A stretch of DNA of 64,000 nt from Phalacrocorax aristotelis (Eukaryota > Chordata > Aves > Suliformes > Phalacrocoracidae), in the NCBI RefSeq assembly GCF_949628215.1, contig NC_134279.1:51014266-51078265 (forward strand), in the 5' to 3' direction. Both the position numbers and the translations under genes were made by a program. The notes under the pieces are model-generated. The model saw only the letters and a list, made by a program, of their open reading frames with translations, did not search any database and was not told where the DNA came from. Below are positions 1-15,300 of this stretch, one piece after another. Position 1 is the stretch's first letter; every line of letters begins with the position of its first letter.

Positions 1-330
1 TTTAATGCCTCATTGCTAGAAAATTGTTCAAGTCTTATGGGTTTTGCTGTTTAAACTGAATTTTCATGTAATATAAAGCTTTGTTATCTAAACTTCAAAA
101 ATATTACTAGCTAAATCCTATGGAACATAATTCTATGCTATTTACTCTTCTACATTTTATTCAGGAAGTAATCTGAAAAACATGTGACATACAGCTCATG
201 ATCAGAATAAAATCCTGGTGCTAATTAATTCAGTGACAGAATCTCATTCAGTCCAAGAAGGCTATGTTTTCATCTTCATGACACTGGGACTGGATCCTGT
301 GGCCCACTGCTGTCCTAGCTAAACTATTAC
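1..330 (-). other. MICU3: MICU3 intron 11, partial
   Basis: This is the donor-side part of the intron that runs out of the window. It is AT-rich, and I see no exon or repeat in it. Confidence 0.8.
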
Positions 331-3300
331 CTTTTCTTCAGGAATCCTGCAGCGCATGTTTTCCAGGTAACTTGATGTATTTTCCACATTTGTATACCTC
401 AAAAGAATATGGGCAAAGTCTTCCTCACTGATGGTGTTCATCCCATTAGAGTAGGAAAGGAATTCTATCTCTAGAACCTCGGTTTGTAGGTTATCCATAA
501 ATCTGAAACACAAACATAAATATCAAGAAATAGTAATACTTTATATTTCTACTATTCATACCCTTAAAAGACTCATTGAATATTAAGCCAAATAGCATTA
601 TACCAATTAGTTCCCTTTTTGTAGCACTGATGGTAAATTTGGTAAATCCCTTACCTATGTTGAAATATTTTCTACTCAATACAACAAACTTAATTCAAGG
701 ATTAAAATGACTTAATACTTATATTTCTAATTTACTTCTAGTTTGGGTTTGCTTAATTTTCTTCTTCAGTGGGTCACTGATCTTTATTTTTATATGCTAG
801 GTTGAAAAGTCCATCATGGAACTAAATGAATTCCCAAAACTTACTCCCCATATAGTTACTTACAGATTGCAATTACACCGTACCTTTCTAACACATGAAG
901 GATGATGAGCTCTTGCAGCCTTTCAATCTAAACTTTTTTCTTCAATACTTCACTATTCTTATGATATTTCTATAAACTCTCCCCAACTTAACTATATATT
1001 TAGTATATTCTGGACACCAAAACTGGATGAAGTATAAAACCAGCTATATATAAAAAGGAAATATAACTTCCCTGATTCTGCTTGATGCCCTAGTTATACA
1101 ATCAAGGATGAAATTAGCTCTTCAGTCCCAGTACTGCACTGGGAGCTCATCTTCATCTGATTGTCAAGCACAACCTGTAACACTTCCCTGTTACAGGTTC
1201 CCAAGAGTTCCCATCCTGTAGACATTGCCTGCAACACTCCTTCCTATTATGTAACTTGACTTCTAAGAACTATGGGGAGCTCAAATCGACAGGATATCTA
1301 GGCAAAAGTGTAAGTGCAAGGTAAACATACAATAGTATTTTCCTCACCAACCCATAGTGTAATGATTTTTTGAGCTGGTAAAGTAGTGTTGAATAAAACT
1401 TGATGGATCCCTCTTTCATTAATAGGTTTGCTAGGTTTTGACCTCTTTATCGCTCACATCTTACACTAATAGACATCTTACCTAGATGCCTTTTGAAAAC
1501 GTACTTTCTCTTCTGGTTCTTGTTTTGAACTCGGATAATGATTTCACTTGATGACACCATTTTTTTAATTATGGGAAATACTGAATACTTTTCATGACGT
1601 ACATAATTTTAAGGAAAATATTTTGCAAGCATCCGATTGATTAGAACACACAGTTAAGCGATAACTATAAAGACAATACATATTGGGAGTATTTACTGAG
1701 GAAACAATAACCAAACACTATCTTTTCAATCACACAGAACCATACAGTTTTATCGCTCTGTTTTTATGGCACTCTCCCTATGGTTTTAAGCTCTATTATA
1801 ACTGGCATAATAATTAAGCAATAGCTTCCACTGTGTTTTCACTTTTTCCCAGCCTACACGATATCTTCAGAAAATTCTTTACATTTAAGTATGTCCCCAA
1901 GAGCAGAGATGCACACAAACTCTTTTAAAACACTGAAAACCAGGAGGAAAAAAAAGAATTCAAAATCATTAACAAAATTTCTACATACTTACAAGGACAG
2001 GGTTGGGGTATAACCTCTCCACCCCAAACCAACTATGCACACAAGTGCTAACAAATTTTGCCAATGCAGCAGCATTAGTACAGGGCTTTTTAATGTTGGC
2101 CCACTTATTGTTTTATTTTGCTCTTTGTATATAGAACACACACAAAGGGAACATAAACTTTATATACATGCCTGCATAAACAATGTGTATAGTAATATAA
2201 CACAAATTAACGAGAACAAGCATGGAAGTATTTTTTACAAGGAATTAATAAAGTTGAGACTCACCTATAAAAATCTTCAAAGTTCAATTCAGCTTTTCCC
2301 TTCTTGCCAAAAAAGTGTACAAGCAGTGTCGTGTCTGACAGTGAACTTGAAATATCATCAGCACGCTTAAATATGAGAATAAGAAAATTAAAGGCCATGA
2401 TGGAATCAGGTACAGAAGTATAATCTGAGAAGACCTATCATCACAATAGAATTTTCTATTAAGAGTTTGTGTTTTATGTTCACAGTCTTAAAAAAAGACT
2501 CTAGCATTAAAATCCATTAAGTTAATTTAGTCATGCAAGTTGCACACAAAATAGCATTAGGCTGTTAATTGCAGAAAATACTTAAAACAACAACATAATA
2601 TAATGGAAGCTCCAATGAAGGGGGAAAAAGCATGAAAAATAAAACCAGAAACTCTTGAGGAAAAAAAAAAAGTTCTAGTCAGTTGAAGTAAAGCATAAAA
2701 ATAACTCTTTCTGCATTCTCCTTCCCTTCTACTATGCAACTACGAAGAAATTAAAGGAAGTTACTTCATATACTTATTTTATATTTCAGAATTATTAAGT
2801 ATGGGATTGTATTCCAAAACCACTCACATCAGTCAGGTGTACTTTATATGATTCTTTTCTGTAAGTACCAGATGACTACAGTTTAAATTTTATTGCCAAA
2901 ATATATTTAAAAAAACAGAACTGTAAGAAATTTTTAAATAATGAATTAATATTTTGACTCCTTATCTTAAGAATGTTACTAATCTACTGAGTATGTGGTG
3001 TCTGCATCAGACAGGAATCTTTGAACATGTACTAATACTTTTTCCAGAATAAATAACTACCAACTTTGAAGGCACAGAATTAGAACAGTAAAACCAACTG
3101 ATTTTGACTATTTGTAATAGCAAGAGTTGTATATAGGAAGACATGCATATAAACAGAAATCACTATTATCGGTGTATAGTGATTGTGCAACATTCCACTT
3201 TTTTACTACATATTCATTACCCTTAACTGTCATGTATGTGCATTGATTTTACCTCTTTTACAAAGAAACTCTTGATATACTGAAGAGCTAGAAAAACAAT

Positions 3301-6300
3301 TCACTAATAAAAGGCTCTAAAATAAACCAAAGTATTCCACCACGGCAATGTCCTTCTGGCATTAATGTGCATCTGCCAACATTTGAAATTTAAAAAGTAA
3401 TATATTTAGCCTCCTTGTTGCACCTGCCTAGGGAGAACCTTCTGTCCGAGCTCTCATTTTTCTTACAAAGACAAGATCTTATGAAAAGCAGAGTGGGAGC
3501 CAGTAGTCTCTGCTCTTCCTAGGCAAGCTACCACCCATCAGCAACACCATATTTTTGTGGAAGGGTGCCTGCTGACTCTACTGTTAAAGTACAAACCAGA
3601 ATACACAGTACAGAAACCTAGTCAGTATCTGGCAGATATAACAGTACTAATTTATCACCATAATGACAGATTATAAATTTATGGGATTTACTATAAGTAC
3701 AGAAAATTGTATACACAGATTATAAAGATCACCGTATACAAACATACAAGCTGAACTCAGAGTCCTTTAAGCCTGACTTTATTTCATAACTGAAGAGGCT
3801 ACAAATTTATGACAGATGGAGAAATTCTAAATGAAGAAACTAGGAAGAAATTTTGAAGAGTATGCAGTAGTTCAACATCATGTACCACGAAAAACCATTT
3901 CATATCTACGCTGTCTCAAATATACTATATTAATTTAAAATTGACATACTGATTTGTAAGCAAATGTAAAATGCAATATCCATTAAGAGTATTTATGTAT
4001 CAAAAACAAGGAAAAACATGAGGCAGTAACAACATAAATCCTTTCCTTTCAACATCTAAGAACTAAAGAAATGAGAGAGACTTTTCTGTACTTTAGTATA
4101 CTCAGTTTAGGATTCTCAAGATTGTATTTCATGTACTCTAGCTTCCTCTTTATTCTCATATTCTTCTCCAGGGAGAAATAAGATGACATAGTGTATATAT
4201 AGGTAGAGAGATATTTCATGTCCTTCAATTAAGACAGCTCTGCTCTTCGCATGAGCAAGCTAATTCGGAAAAGGAATCACTATTTGCCTTTTAATATTGT
4301 TAGCCTCCACTACTGGACACAATATACTGAAATGCAGATACCCTGATTTCGTATGTCTTTTAAGCAATTAAATCCCTAAGCACATTCAAACAATTTCCCT
4401 CAAGTACACTGAAAAGATATCAAATGTTAAATTACAGCCTTTCATCTTGCAAAAACATTTCAAAACGTTAGACTTTGGTTGCATTCATCCATATCTAAAG
4501 AACCATTTAAAAAAATACAATCTGCAAGTCTTTTCACAATTCCCATTTGGTCAGCCTCACTAAATGAAAAAACCCCAAACAAAAACCCCACCTCAGAAAC
4601 TCAACCCAGTATGCTTCTTTGCAGAATTGCAGGCAACTGAAAACCATTCCTGTGCTGCTTCTGCTTTGAGAGCATTATATAAAATTCTCTCTCTTAAGGG
4701 GTAAGAGTAAAAAGAAATGCCTTAATAATTTAAAACTATTATTTATTGCTCTCAATAAAATTAATTTAGTATTTTAGATCAGTGAAAATGCAATGACTGC
4801 ACCTGTTTCCATATGCACAAATATGAGACTCTATTTTGATCTATTATATTTTTAAATATAACGGGTCTCTACAAACAGGAAAGGCAAGTGTTTCAGTCAC
4901 ATTATTGGCTTGCTGCATAATGGCAACATCTTTTCCTCTCCATTTCCTAACCTGAAGAGCAGTAAATCTTTCTTATATTCTGCAAAATTAATTTCAAGCT
5001 TTTGATTTAAGAGTGTTGAGTAGAAGTTAAACTCATGAGCGATGGTCCACTTGTAGCAACATATTCTGAGAATGAAGTATGCATATTATGCTTTGAGTTA
5101 GCAAGAGCTTTCTTACTGCAAGTCCTTCATTTTTCAATAGTGATAACAACCCTACTGACTTCCAGTTTCATTTAGCAATTTAAGAATAAACCCACAGACT
5201 GAACTCAGTGGTAAATGGCATATTCCAACAGGATGGTGTAGATGCTTTAAATTAGGAACAGCACAAACAATACTGTAAACTGTCCTAGAAAGAAACTGCA
5301 TGTGAATAACTTATTTTTTTCCTGCAAAGAGACCTTGTAAATTGATTCTCATAACTACGAACCTTATTTCCTCCCCTTTTCAACTTACACAAGGCCTTCT
5401 CAAAAGGCTATGAAACACCACAGACTCCGGTGTCACCTAGCTTTATGCCACTTTTTTAGTACAGATGGCTATAATATCATTCAGATGTGAGAGTACCTGG
5501 GAGAGATAAGCATATGGATGAACGCCGGGTGGCTCAAACTTAAACCAAGCAAGATAAAGATGATTATGGTGAGAAGTGGGAAATTCTCAGTGGAGCAAAT
5601 GAAGGATTTTTTTTTAATAAAATGAATTAAAAGTGAGCAGAGAGACTTTTTATACATTTTACAGACAATTCAGATCAGTGCTTAATATAGCTGCTAAGCT
5701 TCAATTACATTGTAGGTTACAGACACTAGCCTGAGACATCAGATGTAAAAAATCTCTCTCTTCAAATTAAAGGCATGTAAAGATTACCAAACTTAAGTCC
5801 ATCTATACTTGGGACTGAATTCACGCCAACTAGCTGTAGATTACAATAACAATTCATTCAGAAAACTCAGTGCCCCAAGGTCCTTAAATAGTCAATGAAA
5901 AGAGCAGCCCTCTCTTCCTTCTGTGTCTCCCTTAGCTGACTAGACAGGAACACTGATGTTCTGGGCATTAAAATTTGGTGGAATAAATAGGGAGCAATAA
6001 CTGGACTAACAGCTCAGGAGCTCATCTATTTACAAGAAAGGAAAGAAAGGCTGGGTGTACTGCTTTATTGCAGGATTACTATGAATGTATTACTATGAAT
6101 ATTGCTGTACATATTGGTCTAAAACTCAGTTCTGTTACACTACATTTTGTTTTGTTCAAAGACAAATGAACTCAAGCTGAGAGAGGTACAGAGAAGGCCT
6201 ATTTGATACCTGGAAAATGTAGGTTCTACCTTAAGAGAAAAATCAAAGACCTTGTTTTGATTAGCCTACCATAATGAAAACTGTGTGCTATGACTGCATT

Positions 6301-9300
6301 TATAAACACAACCATGCGTAAGAAGATTAACACTAAAGAAGAGAAAGCCCTGCAAAAATTATGGGACAACAGACTGGTATAAAGGGATTGAGTGAGGAAA
6401 TTAGAAAACATCCATCCAAGTCCTTAGGTTATTCAATAGCTTCTGCAGAGGAACAGCAGGGACAAAACACTAATTACCTTTAATATGGAGCACACATTGC
6501 TTATGAAGCAAAGAAAAAGGTTGCTTTACCCTGGAAATCCATTTCAGTTCCATGTTCTTTTCTCATTATGATCCTGCTTATGAAGCATGGGACTTGAGAC
6601 CAGAGAGTCAGTGGGGAGCTGCTGTATGTCCTTTAATGCCACAACCAGCAAAGCAACCACCTCACTGTATGGGGTACAGAAAAGCCTGAATTGATCTAGT
6701 TTTCTAACCCTCTTAAATGACCAGTACAAATAAATGCCCTACTCAATTGTCTGAAAGCATATCATGAATCAAGAATCTGATTAGAATTTAAAGAACTATG
6801 GAGATTGACAGCACAGTGATATTGCTAGTCCTCCATAATGATCATGTAATATTTGAGAAGACTGTCTTGGTTACCTTAAAATGTTTCTGGTTCAGTCGAA
6901 CAATTAAAACAATCTTTGCATGACACTGTTTTTGTGAAGACAGGCTTTGGTAACATACAGAAAAGGCATATTAAGGACCTAAACATTAAAAGCTTAAAGG
7001 GCTGCAACTCTCACTAAAGTTGTCACATCCCTAGACCAAGTCTAAATGACAAAGGTTTCCTGAATTATTTCTCTTAACTGTGAAATGTTGTCACTATTAG
7101 TGTCAGAAAATATTTTTTACACCAAGGACTGAAGAGGACTCGATCTTCCAACTCTTTCAAAAAGTAACTTTGCTTTTACTTGGAAATGACAACTTTGAAT
7201 TATCACACTGCATGGAGCCAAATCAATTTCATCTGAGAACTTTCAGGTTAAAAAAAAAAATAATTAAAAGGAAGAAAAGAATCAAAGCGCAAAGAACGGG
7301 AAAACAACCAGAACAGAAATAAATAAAATAGCAGTCTGTTTATGGACCAGAGACAGAGGTTGTCTTATACCTCCGCAAGGTCCGAAAAGAGGGCTTGGCT
7401 TGTGCTACGTCTCAAAGTATCCCAATAGCTCCTGGGGACAAGGTCCTCTCCTTCTGTTTTAAGAACCTGCAGAAGTTTCAAGAAGCACAATTGTTTGAAA
7501 ACCAAAGAATAACAAAACAACTGCTTACAGACTTTAAAAACTTTTCCAACTGATCCTTGAAAGCATGGCTTGATTCTTTTGCTTCTACAAAAAGAAATTT
7601 CTATCCAGTTACACGACACTCTGTAAATCAAAGGAACACTAGCATACTACACCTATTTGCTTATTACTCGTAACTTGGCTGTGCCAAAAGTATCACCAGA
7701 CTCCACTTTCCCAAACAAAATAATTTAAAGAAAATATTTATTAAAAGTACATGTGAAAATGTCCTCTGAACTCAGTATTTTGCTGTTGTTTTTCCCAACA
7801 ATTCTTTTTGCCAAAAATATTAATTTATATTCTTATGACATGAAATTTGTTTCCCATTGGTCAAAATGTAAATGCTACTATCTAATTGGTTATATAAAAT
7901 TCATTTCATCCAATAATCAGGATGACATCCTTGCAACAATAAAGAAAAGCAAAAATCAAGCCTAGTAAGTCCAACTTCAACCATAATATACTTATCAAGA
8001 GAACACTATGCACATCTGATGATCAAACTTACCTTGTTTAAATTGAAAGGGTTTAACCTCTCCAAGGAAAATACACTTACCTTTTTGCTCTGAAATGTTT
8101 CATATTTGGAAGCCTGAAAAATCCTCCCATGTTAAAATAGGCCTTCCTTTACCTTGCAATTCATCTTGGATGATCTACCTAATAAGTTTCTTATTTTTTT
8201 CTTCCCCAATGAATCTAGGGGAGGTGATCCTAAAGACAGCAGAAAGCTATCTGAACTCGGTTAGGATTATCGCAACTGAATGAATTTTCCCCTTTCTCTC
8301 CAGAAGTCAATGTAAACTATGTCTTCTACTTTCAGGGCTTCCCACTCATGTCCATCTGGGCACGTAAGACAAAGACAGAATGAGTTTAGTCTTCTAACTA
8401 CAAGTGAAAACTTTTTTTTTTTTTTGAGTCAGCACATATTATTCTCTTAGAAGATTCACACTGATGTGACTACTGCAGGATGTGTAAAACCACGCTGTTA
8501 TCATAAATAATACTGTACAGAGTTAAACGTTTATTGCCTGTATGTATTCTACATTATGTCAAACACAAAACCATAAATTTAACTCTTTAAACAGATGAAA
8601 TATAGTATGATTTCTATTTTTCTGTTTTCCCCTAATGTTCTTTAGCACAGTACCTCCTCAGGTAACAGGTCTTCAATACGCCTGCAGTACATCCAGCAGT
8701 GATATACAGTTACATGAGTGGAGATATTATTTAAGGACTCTGATCAATGTAATGCAGTTCAGTGCTTATGGGACCATCTTGTATTAATTTGCTTCAGCTA
8801 TATTTTACATGTTTATAAAAATGCATCCATATATGAATGATTATGTAAATTTACATCATATACAAATAATGTACCTAGTACTACAGAAACAGTATTTCAG
8901 CAGTAAGTCAATACGTAATTTTAAAAAAAGATAAAAATGCATTAAGATATTTAATATGAAGTGTGTTTGGCTGCAGAACATTGCAACATATTTGCTGGAA
9001 TGAAATACGCCAAGTAATAACAAATTTTTTTCAACTTGTGCACTGCTTCTACAAGTTCTGTTATGTACTTTCTCCACTAACTAATTCAACTCAGTTCTTT
9101 CTGTAAATTGTCATCGAAGAAACATGACAAACTACCAGGATTTACACCCATGCTTAGTGTATATTATACTTTTGTTTCCCCTTTGAAAATTTCTGGTTTT
9201 ATCTTTCTCTTATTTTGGAGTAACAGTTCCTACATTGTGGCCACAGTACTCTCATATATAACTCCATTCGGTCCTAAACTGCTAAACTCAGAAAAATTGG

Positions 9301-12300
9301 TTTACTTCAGTGCATAGTGGATTAGTTCCTTAGGGCTTCAGTTTCTCTTTTACACTTACTTATCCCTTTGGTATTTACTGGGTCATGTGTAAAACCAACA
9401 CTTCAATCCTTTATCCATAAAATAATGTAATATAGCTATTTTAAGTATTCACTGGATTTGTTCTCTTAATGGAGGTTTACTTTAGCCAATGGAATTAGTA
9501 TTCCTGGGCATGCACATTTTATTTTCCTTACATGCATCTCATCATAATTATCAGGTTCCGGTTGGCATTTGGCTAGTAAGGGCACTCATGCAATACGTGC
9601 TGAAGCAGTCTTAACACACAACTGCAATATGCACCAGAACATGACTTGAAAGAATTAACCTATGCAAATGAAAAGACAAAAATATTTAACCTATTTAAAA
9701 CCTCACTGTATGTACCCTATGGCCTTGACACTTCTCAAAAAATTAGAAATATTTTGAAGGATGAAATGAGGTGAAGGGCCCAACAGAGCACTTTGGACTA
9801 TCCCAGACTTTTCAGGGCTGCATCTCCTTGGTCTTGAGTACCTTCAGCTCCTCAGGACATCAAGGGAAACTGAAAAGGCTGCTACAATTCTTTCAGCAAG
9901 AGAAGCAGAAATAAAAAATATTACATTATTCTGGGGTGGGGAACTTGTTGGATACTGTGAATTCCTATACATCTCACTCCCCTTTGCGCAGAGATCTCCA
10001 TTCAGGTTATAGGAAGGCAGGAAAAGATAGTCTACACCTGGGCATCATCTTGATACAGAGTTAGGATGTGGCTGGCGTGGGCCACATCTAGAATGAGAAT
10101 TTTTTTACTAGAGCTGAAAACTATTATATGAGTAGGAAAACTTAACTAGTTTGGTTTCAGTTTAAAATAGGAGGCTGCACAGGAATACGGCGACCACTGT
10201 ACAGCACCTTTCACTGCAGTAAAACCTGATCTAAAATCCACTGAATCATAAGGCCTCATATTTCCTACTACATTCTTCTCACAACATTGCAGCATGTACA
10301 TCACGTCACTGCACCTTTTCATTCAGCAGACTTCCTTCCTGCATACTGCCCAAACTGTATGTGCAAACTTCACAGGAAATAAAGCTGTGTATTCCTGTGA
10401 ATGATTATAAAGAAACAGACTGTAATTTCACTAGTTATCTCATTCTCGTAGGTTCCCTCTCCTCACTTTGAACATCACAATAATCGTATCAAAACAAGTT
10501 TAATTCTTCTAACATCACAACAAACTTTCCTACAACAGTTTTACTTTTGCTGTGGTCCAAAAATTAATCAGGTCAGGCTGAAGATATTAAAAAACCATAA
10601 GGACTCTCTTTTGCCAGTTCTTCCCCACTCCTCAAAAATGATTGAAAATAAGTTTACTGTCACCTACATGATACAGGGACTATTTTCTGTATTATTCTAG
10701 CTCAGCACTGAAATTTCTTATTTATTCGTTCTGTAAGTGAAACACAAAAATATAAAAGCTCTCTTCTGGTTTCTTCTTATTTGACTATTACTTCACATTA
10801 TACTCAAGGAGATGACAGATATGGATCAAATGACTCATGCAGGATGCCTTAATTTACATATGTTAATTAAAACCAAGTCAAAATTTCTTAAGATATACTT
10901 TGTCCGTTCCCTTAAAAATATTCTTTCCTTCATTTTATATAAATAGATAGAGCAACCTTTCCTCCTGGTAGGCTTGCCTGGTTCAGAATGCATGCAACAA
11001 GCATGCACAATCTTTTATGCAAATAAAGATCCATCACATTTCTACTGATTAGCAGAAGTAATTTACTTGAAAAAGATAAATATAGTCAATTTTCTTATAG
11101 CATATTATTTAACCCTACTGGTCAAGACTGCATAAATTGAAAATAATTAGAGTACATACACTGTTAGTAGAAGTATGATATCCATAAAGTTGAAGACGCT
11201 GACATACAGCAAAAACGGGCCAAGCCAAGTATCACATGTCAGAATGAAGCCAAAAGAAGGAAAAAAAATAAAGACAACAGAATAGGTTAAGACAAGTAAC
11301 TCTTTATTTTATATATTATTAGTTTCGTTTGTTTGTTTTTAAAATGACAGTGAAGAAAAGAAGGTTTCTTTTCAATCTCATTCTTTAAATTTTCAGAAGA
11401 GAAGTGCAGAGTTGCAGAGATTACTCTCAGGAGAAATGTCCCATTTTGTAATCTTTACTTTTTCAAAAAGCACTTCTTTTGCGTGCAAGTTTCCTTTGTT
11501 CAGAATACATGGTGTGTGAGAGATTCAACAACTGACCTACAGTTTTGAACAGTTTAGAAGGAGAGGTCTCCATGGGTTGCAATGAAAGATCCCTTTTTAT
11601 GCTCAGAGAAGGTTAAAAAAGTATTCATTCTTGAAATTCAAGCTTTCTGTGGTTTCAGGGACAAAGATCAAGCATCTGTGGTCCCAAAAGGATAATGGGG
11701 ACTATGACAAGCTTTGCATATATGTCAAAATGTTTCTTGTAATAAGCATTTTTGCCATAAATACACAAATTGCAAATGGACATGGTTTTTTTCTGCTGTG
11801 GACTTGACAGAGACTTCTCCCTAATTTTTACTCATCCAACAGTAAAATAAGTTCCTGCTACTGCTCATCCTCCAGACAAACCACCGCAGACTTCTCTGTT
11901 TCTGACTTACCTTTCGTATGCACATAAGAAATGCAAACTTGACATTAAATAAGAATGAGTAATCAATATTCCACAAAGATCTATTCACATAATATAAACA
12001 ACTAAAACCATTTTGCATTGGTCATAAGCAGTATTAATGAAAAAAATAATTTTAATATAAAATTCGATAGTTCACTTACAATATCATCTATTTTAAAAGG
12101 ACTATGTTAATAACAAGCATCAGGATCAGTATGTCTACGTAACAGTTTCCGTTAGCTATGACAGCAGGGGTATAGTTTGGCCTTGCCACTGGTATCTCTC
12201 ACTGTTATAGACAATAATACTGGGTCACGGCTATTCACTTTCCCTACATTTATAGATTCCAAATGGAATCAATGCCGCTGTATTAATATGTAATACAATA

Positions 12301-15300
12301 TTTAAACACTAATCTTTCCTTTCCATAGACCACTTAAATATTTTTTTTCAATAACTGCCATTTCGGCTAAATATAACTTTTTTCTTTATATAGTTATACA
12401 TAATCTTTTAATGATACAAATGTATTGTTTAAAAAATTTCAGAGTGATTAGTGAAATATATACACATGCACAATTTTGTCCTAAATTGAAGAAAACAAAT
12501 TTACTACCAGCTGCAACTATTATCATTTTACTTACCAGCATTGCACGTTTTTCTTCATCTCCTTTTCTTTCTCTTTTCTCATTTTTTTTCCTGAAAATCT
12601 CTTGTAGCTAAAAAACAAACCATTTTGTTCTTAGTTAGCTTTCAGGCTATTTCACACACATAACAATCATTCATTATGAGGAACACTGCAAACTATTAAA
12701 ATGTAGTTTTCTACTAAAACATCAGTGCTTCAGTGACACTTTACTATTCATATTCACACCTTCATGTTCCTTCCATCACCTTAACCATCACACGGAAAGG
12801 AAACAGGAAATATTTTTTCCAGAATGTAAGGCTAACAATTCTATTTGGGGGCACAATACGGAGAACATCCTATTTAGCTTTGCATTTTAGCCAAGCCAGC
12901 TTATACAAAAAGGGGGAGTTCCAGCCTTTTTCACCACCTCCTTTCTTGTCAGGTACTAATTAGTATCTGTGTAGCTATGTAAGCAGCTGGATCAATCTTT
13001 TTTCATGCTGTTCGTTTCCAACCAGTTCAGTCCTTACTCCTGCTGGCACAAGGGAAGGGTGGAAACACCTGGTGGGGGTGAAACATTCCTCTTCAGCAGC
13101 AACAAACTATTACTCAAGAGTAATTTATCAAGTACCTTTTTTTTTTTCAAGTCTGTTCAAAGAATACCTTCAGGTCTTATAAAATACCCCTTTCACAACT
13201 TTCTCTACATTAAGAGCTTTAAACATGACTTCTGAGAAAACCTCAAATACAAGATTTAAAGCATACAGAGATTATTGAACATTTATTTTTGGAAACCAGA
13301 GTCTTCAGAATAAGAAATTGTCTGTACTTATCTTTTTTTGTAAGTATCTGTATTCTTTAAAGATGTTTATTTATAGTGATGTTTATTAATATTCCCAAAT
13401 CATTAAGAAAAAAGTGACATCTTGTTTAACCTTCACAGGACACAGAGCAGTATAAACGATGATCCCGTCTATACCAGTGAACTTCAGCTTTTCAAAAACT
13501 TCAGCTGAAAATACTGTACTGCCACTTGTAGCATTTGCTAATCTCAAAATGACTGAAAAAATAAATTAGTGTCTGACAAATTTGTCCTATCTAGGATATG
13601 GTATTTCAGAACCAAACATCATGGCATACAGACGGTGGTACAGAGTTGGGGCAGTCACTTCAAAGACCCAGTTTTACCTACCAGAAGTCTGATAAAAACC
13701 TGATATTGTAATGACACGCACACAGAACTCCCCTGGGATCAGAATGTGAAAGATAAAGTGTGTGTGATAAATTTTGCAAGCAAATTTCCCAAATTTAATT
13801 TCAGAATACCATATTTCAGAGAAGGCAGATGACTAAAACAAAGGGATCAGCAAATTCTACTGCAGGGGTATAAGAACACAGAAACAAATGAATACCATGT
13901 TTAGCAATTAAATAGCAAATGCATTTACAGATAACATTTTATAAATTTCCAAAATGGACTACTGTGTTCTGGAATTCCTTACAAGGCACATAGAGACCAG
14001 AATATTATGTGTGTCAGTGTATCTATTTCTGAGTACGGGATCAATTTACAGACCTTGGTATGTTTTTTCTCATTTTTTAAAAAACCTACAGGCACAAATT
14101 ACCATAACCTATGCTGACAAGGAAGGAGTCACGATAGGACATTTAGCTGGATGGCCTAGAGTATTACACAGTTTGCAACCCAAAACTATGGAGAGAAGAA
14201 AGGTAAGTGAAGAGAGAGAAGAAAGAAAATACCTTGTGAAAAGTAAAGTGACATGCCATCAAGTAGGAGGGAAGAGTGGCAGTAACTGAAAAATCAAAAA
14301 AGACTGGTAAAAAGCAATGTATCCTTGGATGCATTTCCCCCCACCACAGAGGCAAAGGGAGTAGGATTCTGTTGCATTCATCATTAAAGCACTTGCTAAA
14401 CTTCTGGAAATGGATCTTTTGTTCAGAAGGAGTGCTATAGGATACCAGTGAGTAGAAAACTGAATGCGAAAAGGATCTAGGAGTACTTTCATAGGAACAT
14501 TGAAATAGGATAAGGAGATTGACTGCTGAGAGCAGCAAAACCAAGATCTCTAGTAACAAGGGAACCCAATCCTCCTGTTCCCTGACCTCACCCCTATGAC
14601 ATAAGCAAAGAGGAAAGCACAAACACCATGGAATTAGTTTACAAAACCACTAAAGCTGTTATCATAAAACTTGAGTTTTTTTCAACTCCTCACTTCATGT
14701 AATCTACTCTCCAACAGTCACATAACATGTGATCCCTACACCAATCTCTTCAAAGTCTCTTTATTTGCAAAACTGAGTAGTATTAGCTACACTTCCAATT
14801 TTATGATAGCTGACTGTAATCAATGGAGAAGTATTTTGCAAATGCTGGATATAGTTCAAATGGCAACACTTACAGCCTCCTGCTTCCAGGCACGCAGGAG
14901 ATGATGCATACCCAAGCAAGGTGAGTACAGATGCCAAATGTATGTTCTGGGGCCAGGTCTATCACAGCTGCAGCATCACTGAATCAACCTTTATTTTCAT
15001 GTTTACTTTTGTTTACACAGACATTGTATATCTACCTATTTATCTATTTTAGTCTTTCTCATTTCAGATCTAACATTCTGACTTACAGGTTTTGATCTAA
15101 TTTTTGAAGGGTCACTGACATAGTAACAAAGCAGTGTTAAGGTCAGGTTTAATCTATACAAATATGTTAAATATAGTAACAGGTGGAGAACAGTGTATCT
15201 ACTGTTTGAAAATTCTCCTTTCTTTCTTCTATTCACCTCCACAACTCTGGTAACAGGAAAAGAATAAGGAGAAATTCTTATCAGGAACCATGACAGAGAA

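Noticed and set aside
14164..14622. A 152-codon minus-strand frame in intron 6
   Set aside because: Long for its setting, but low-complexity Leu/Ser/Phe-rich translation of a purine-rich stretch, without any motif I recognise.
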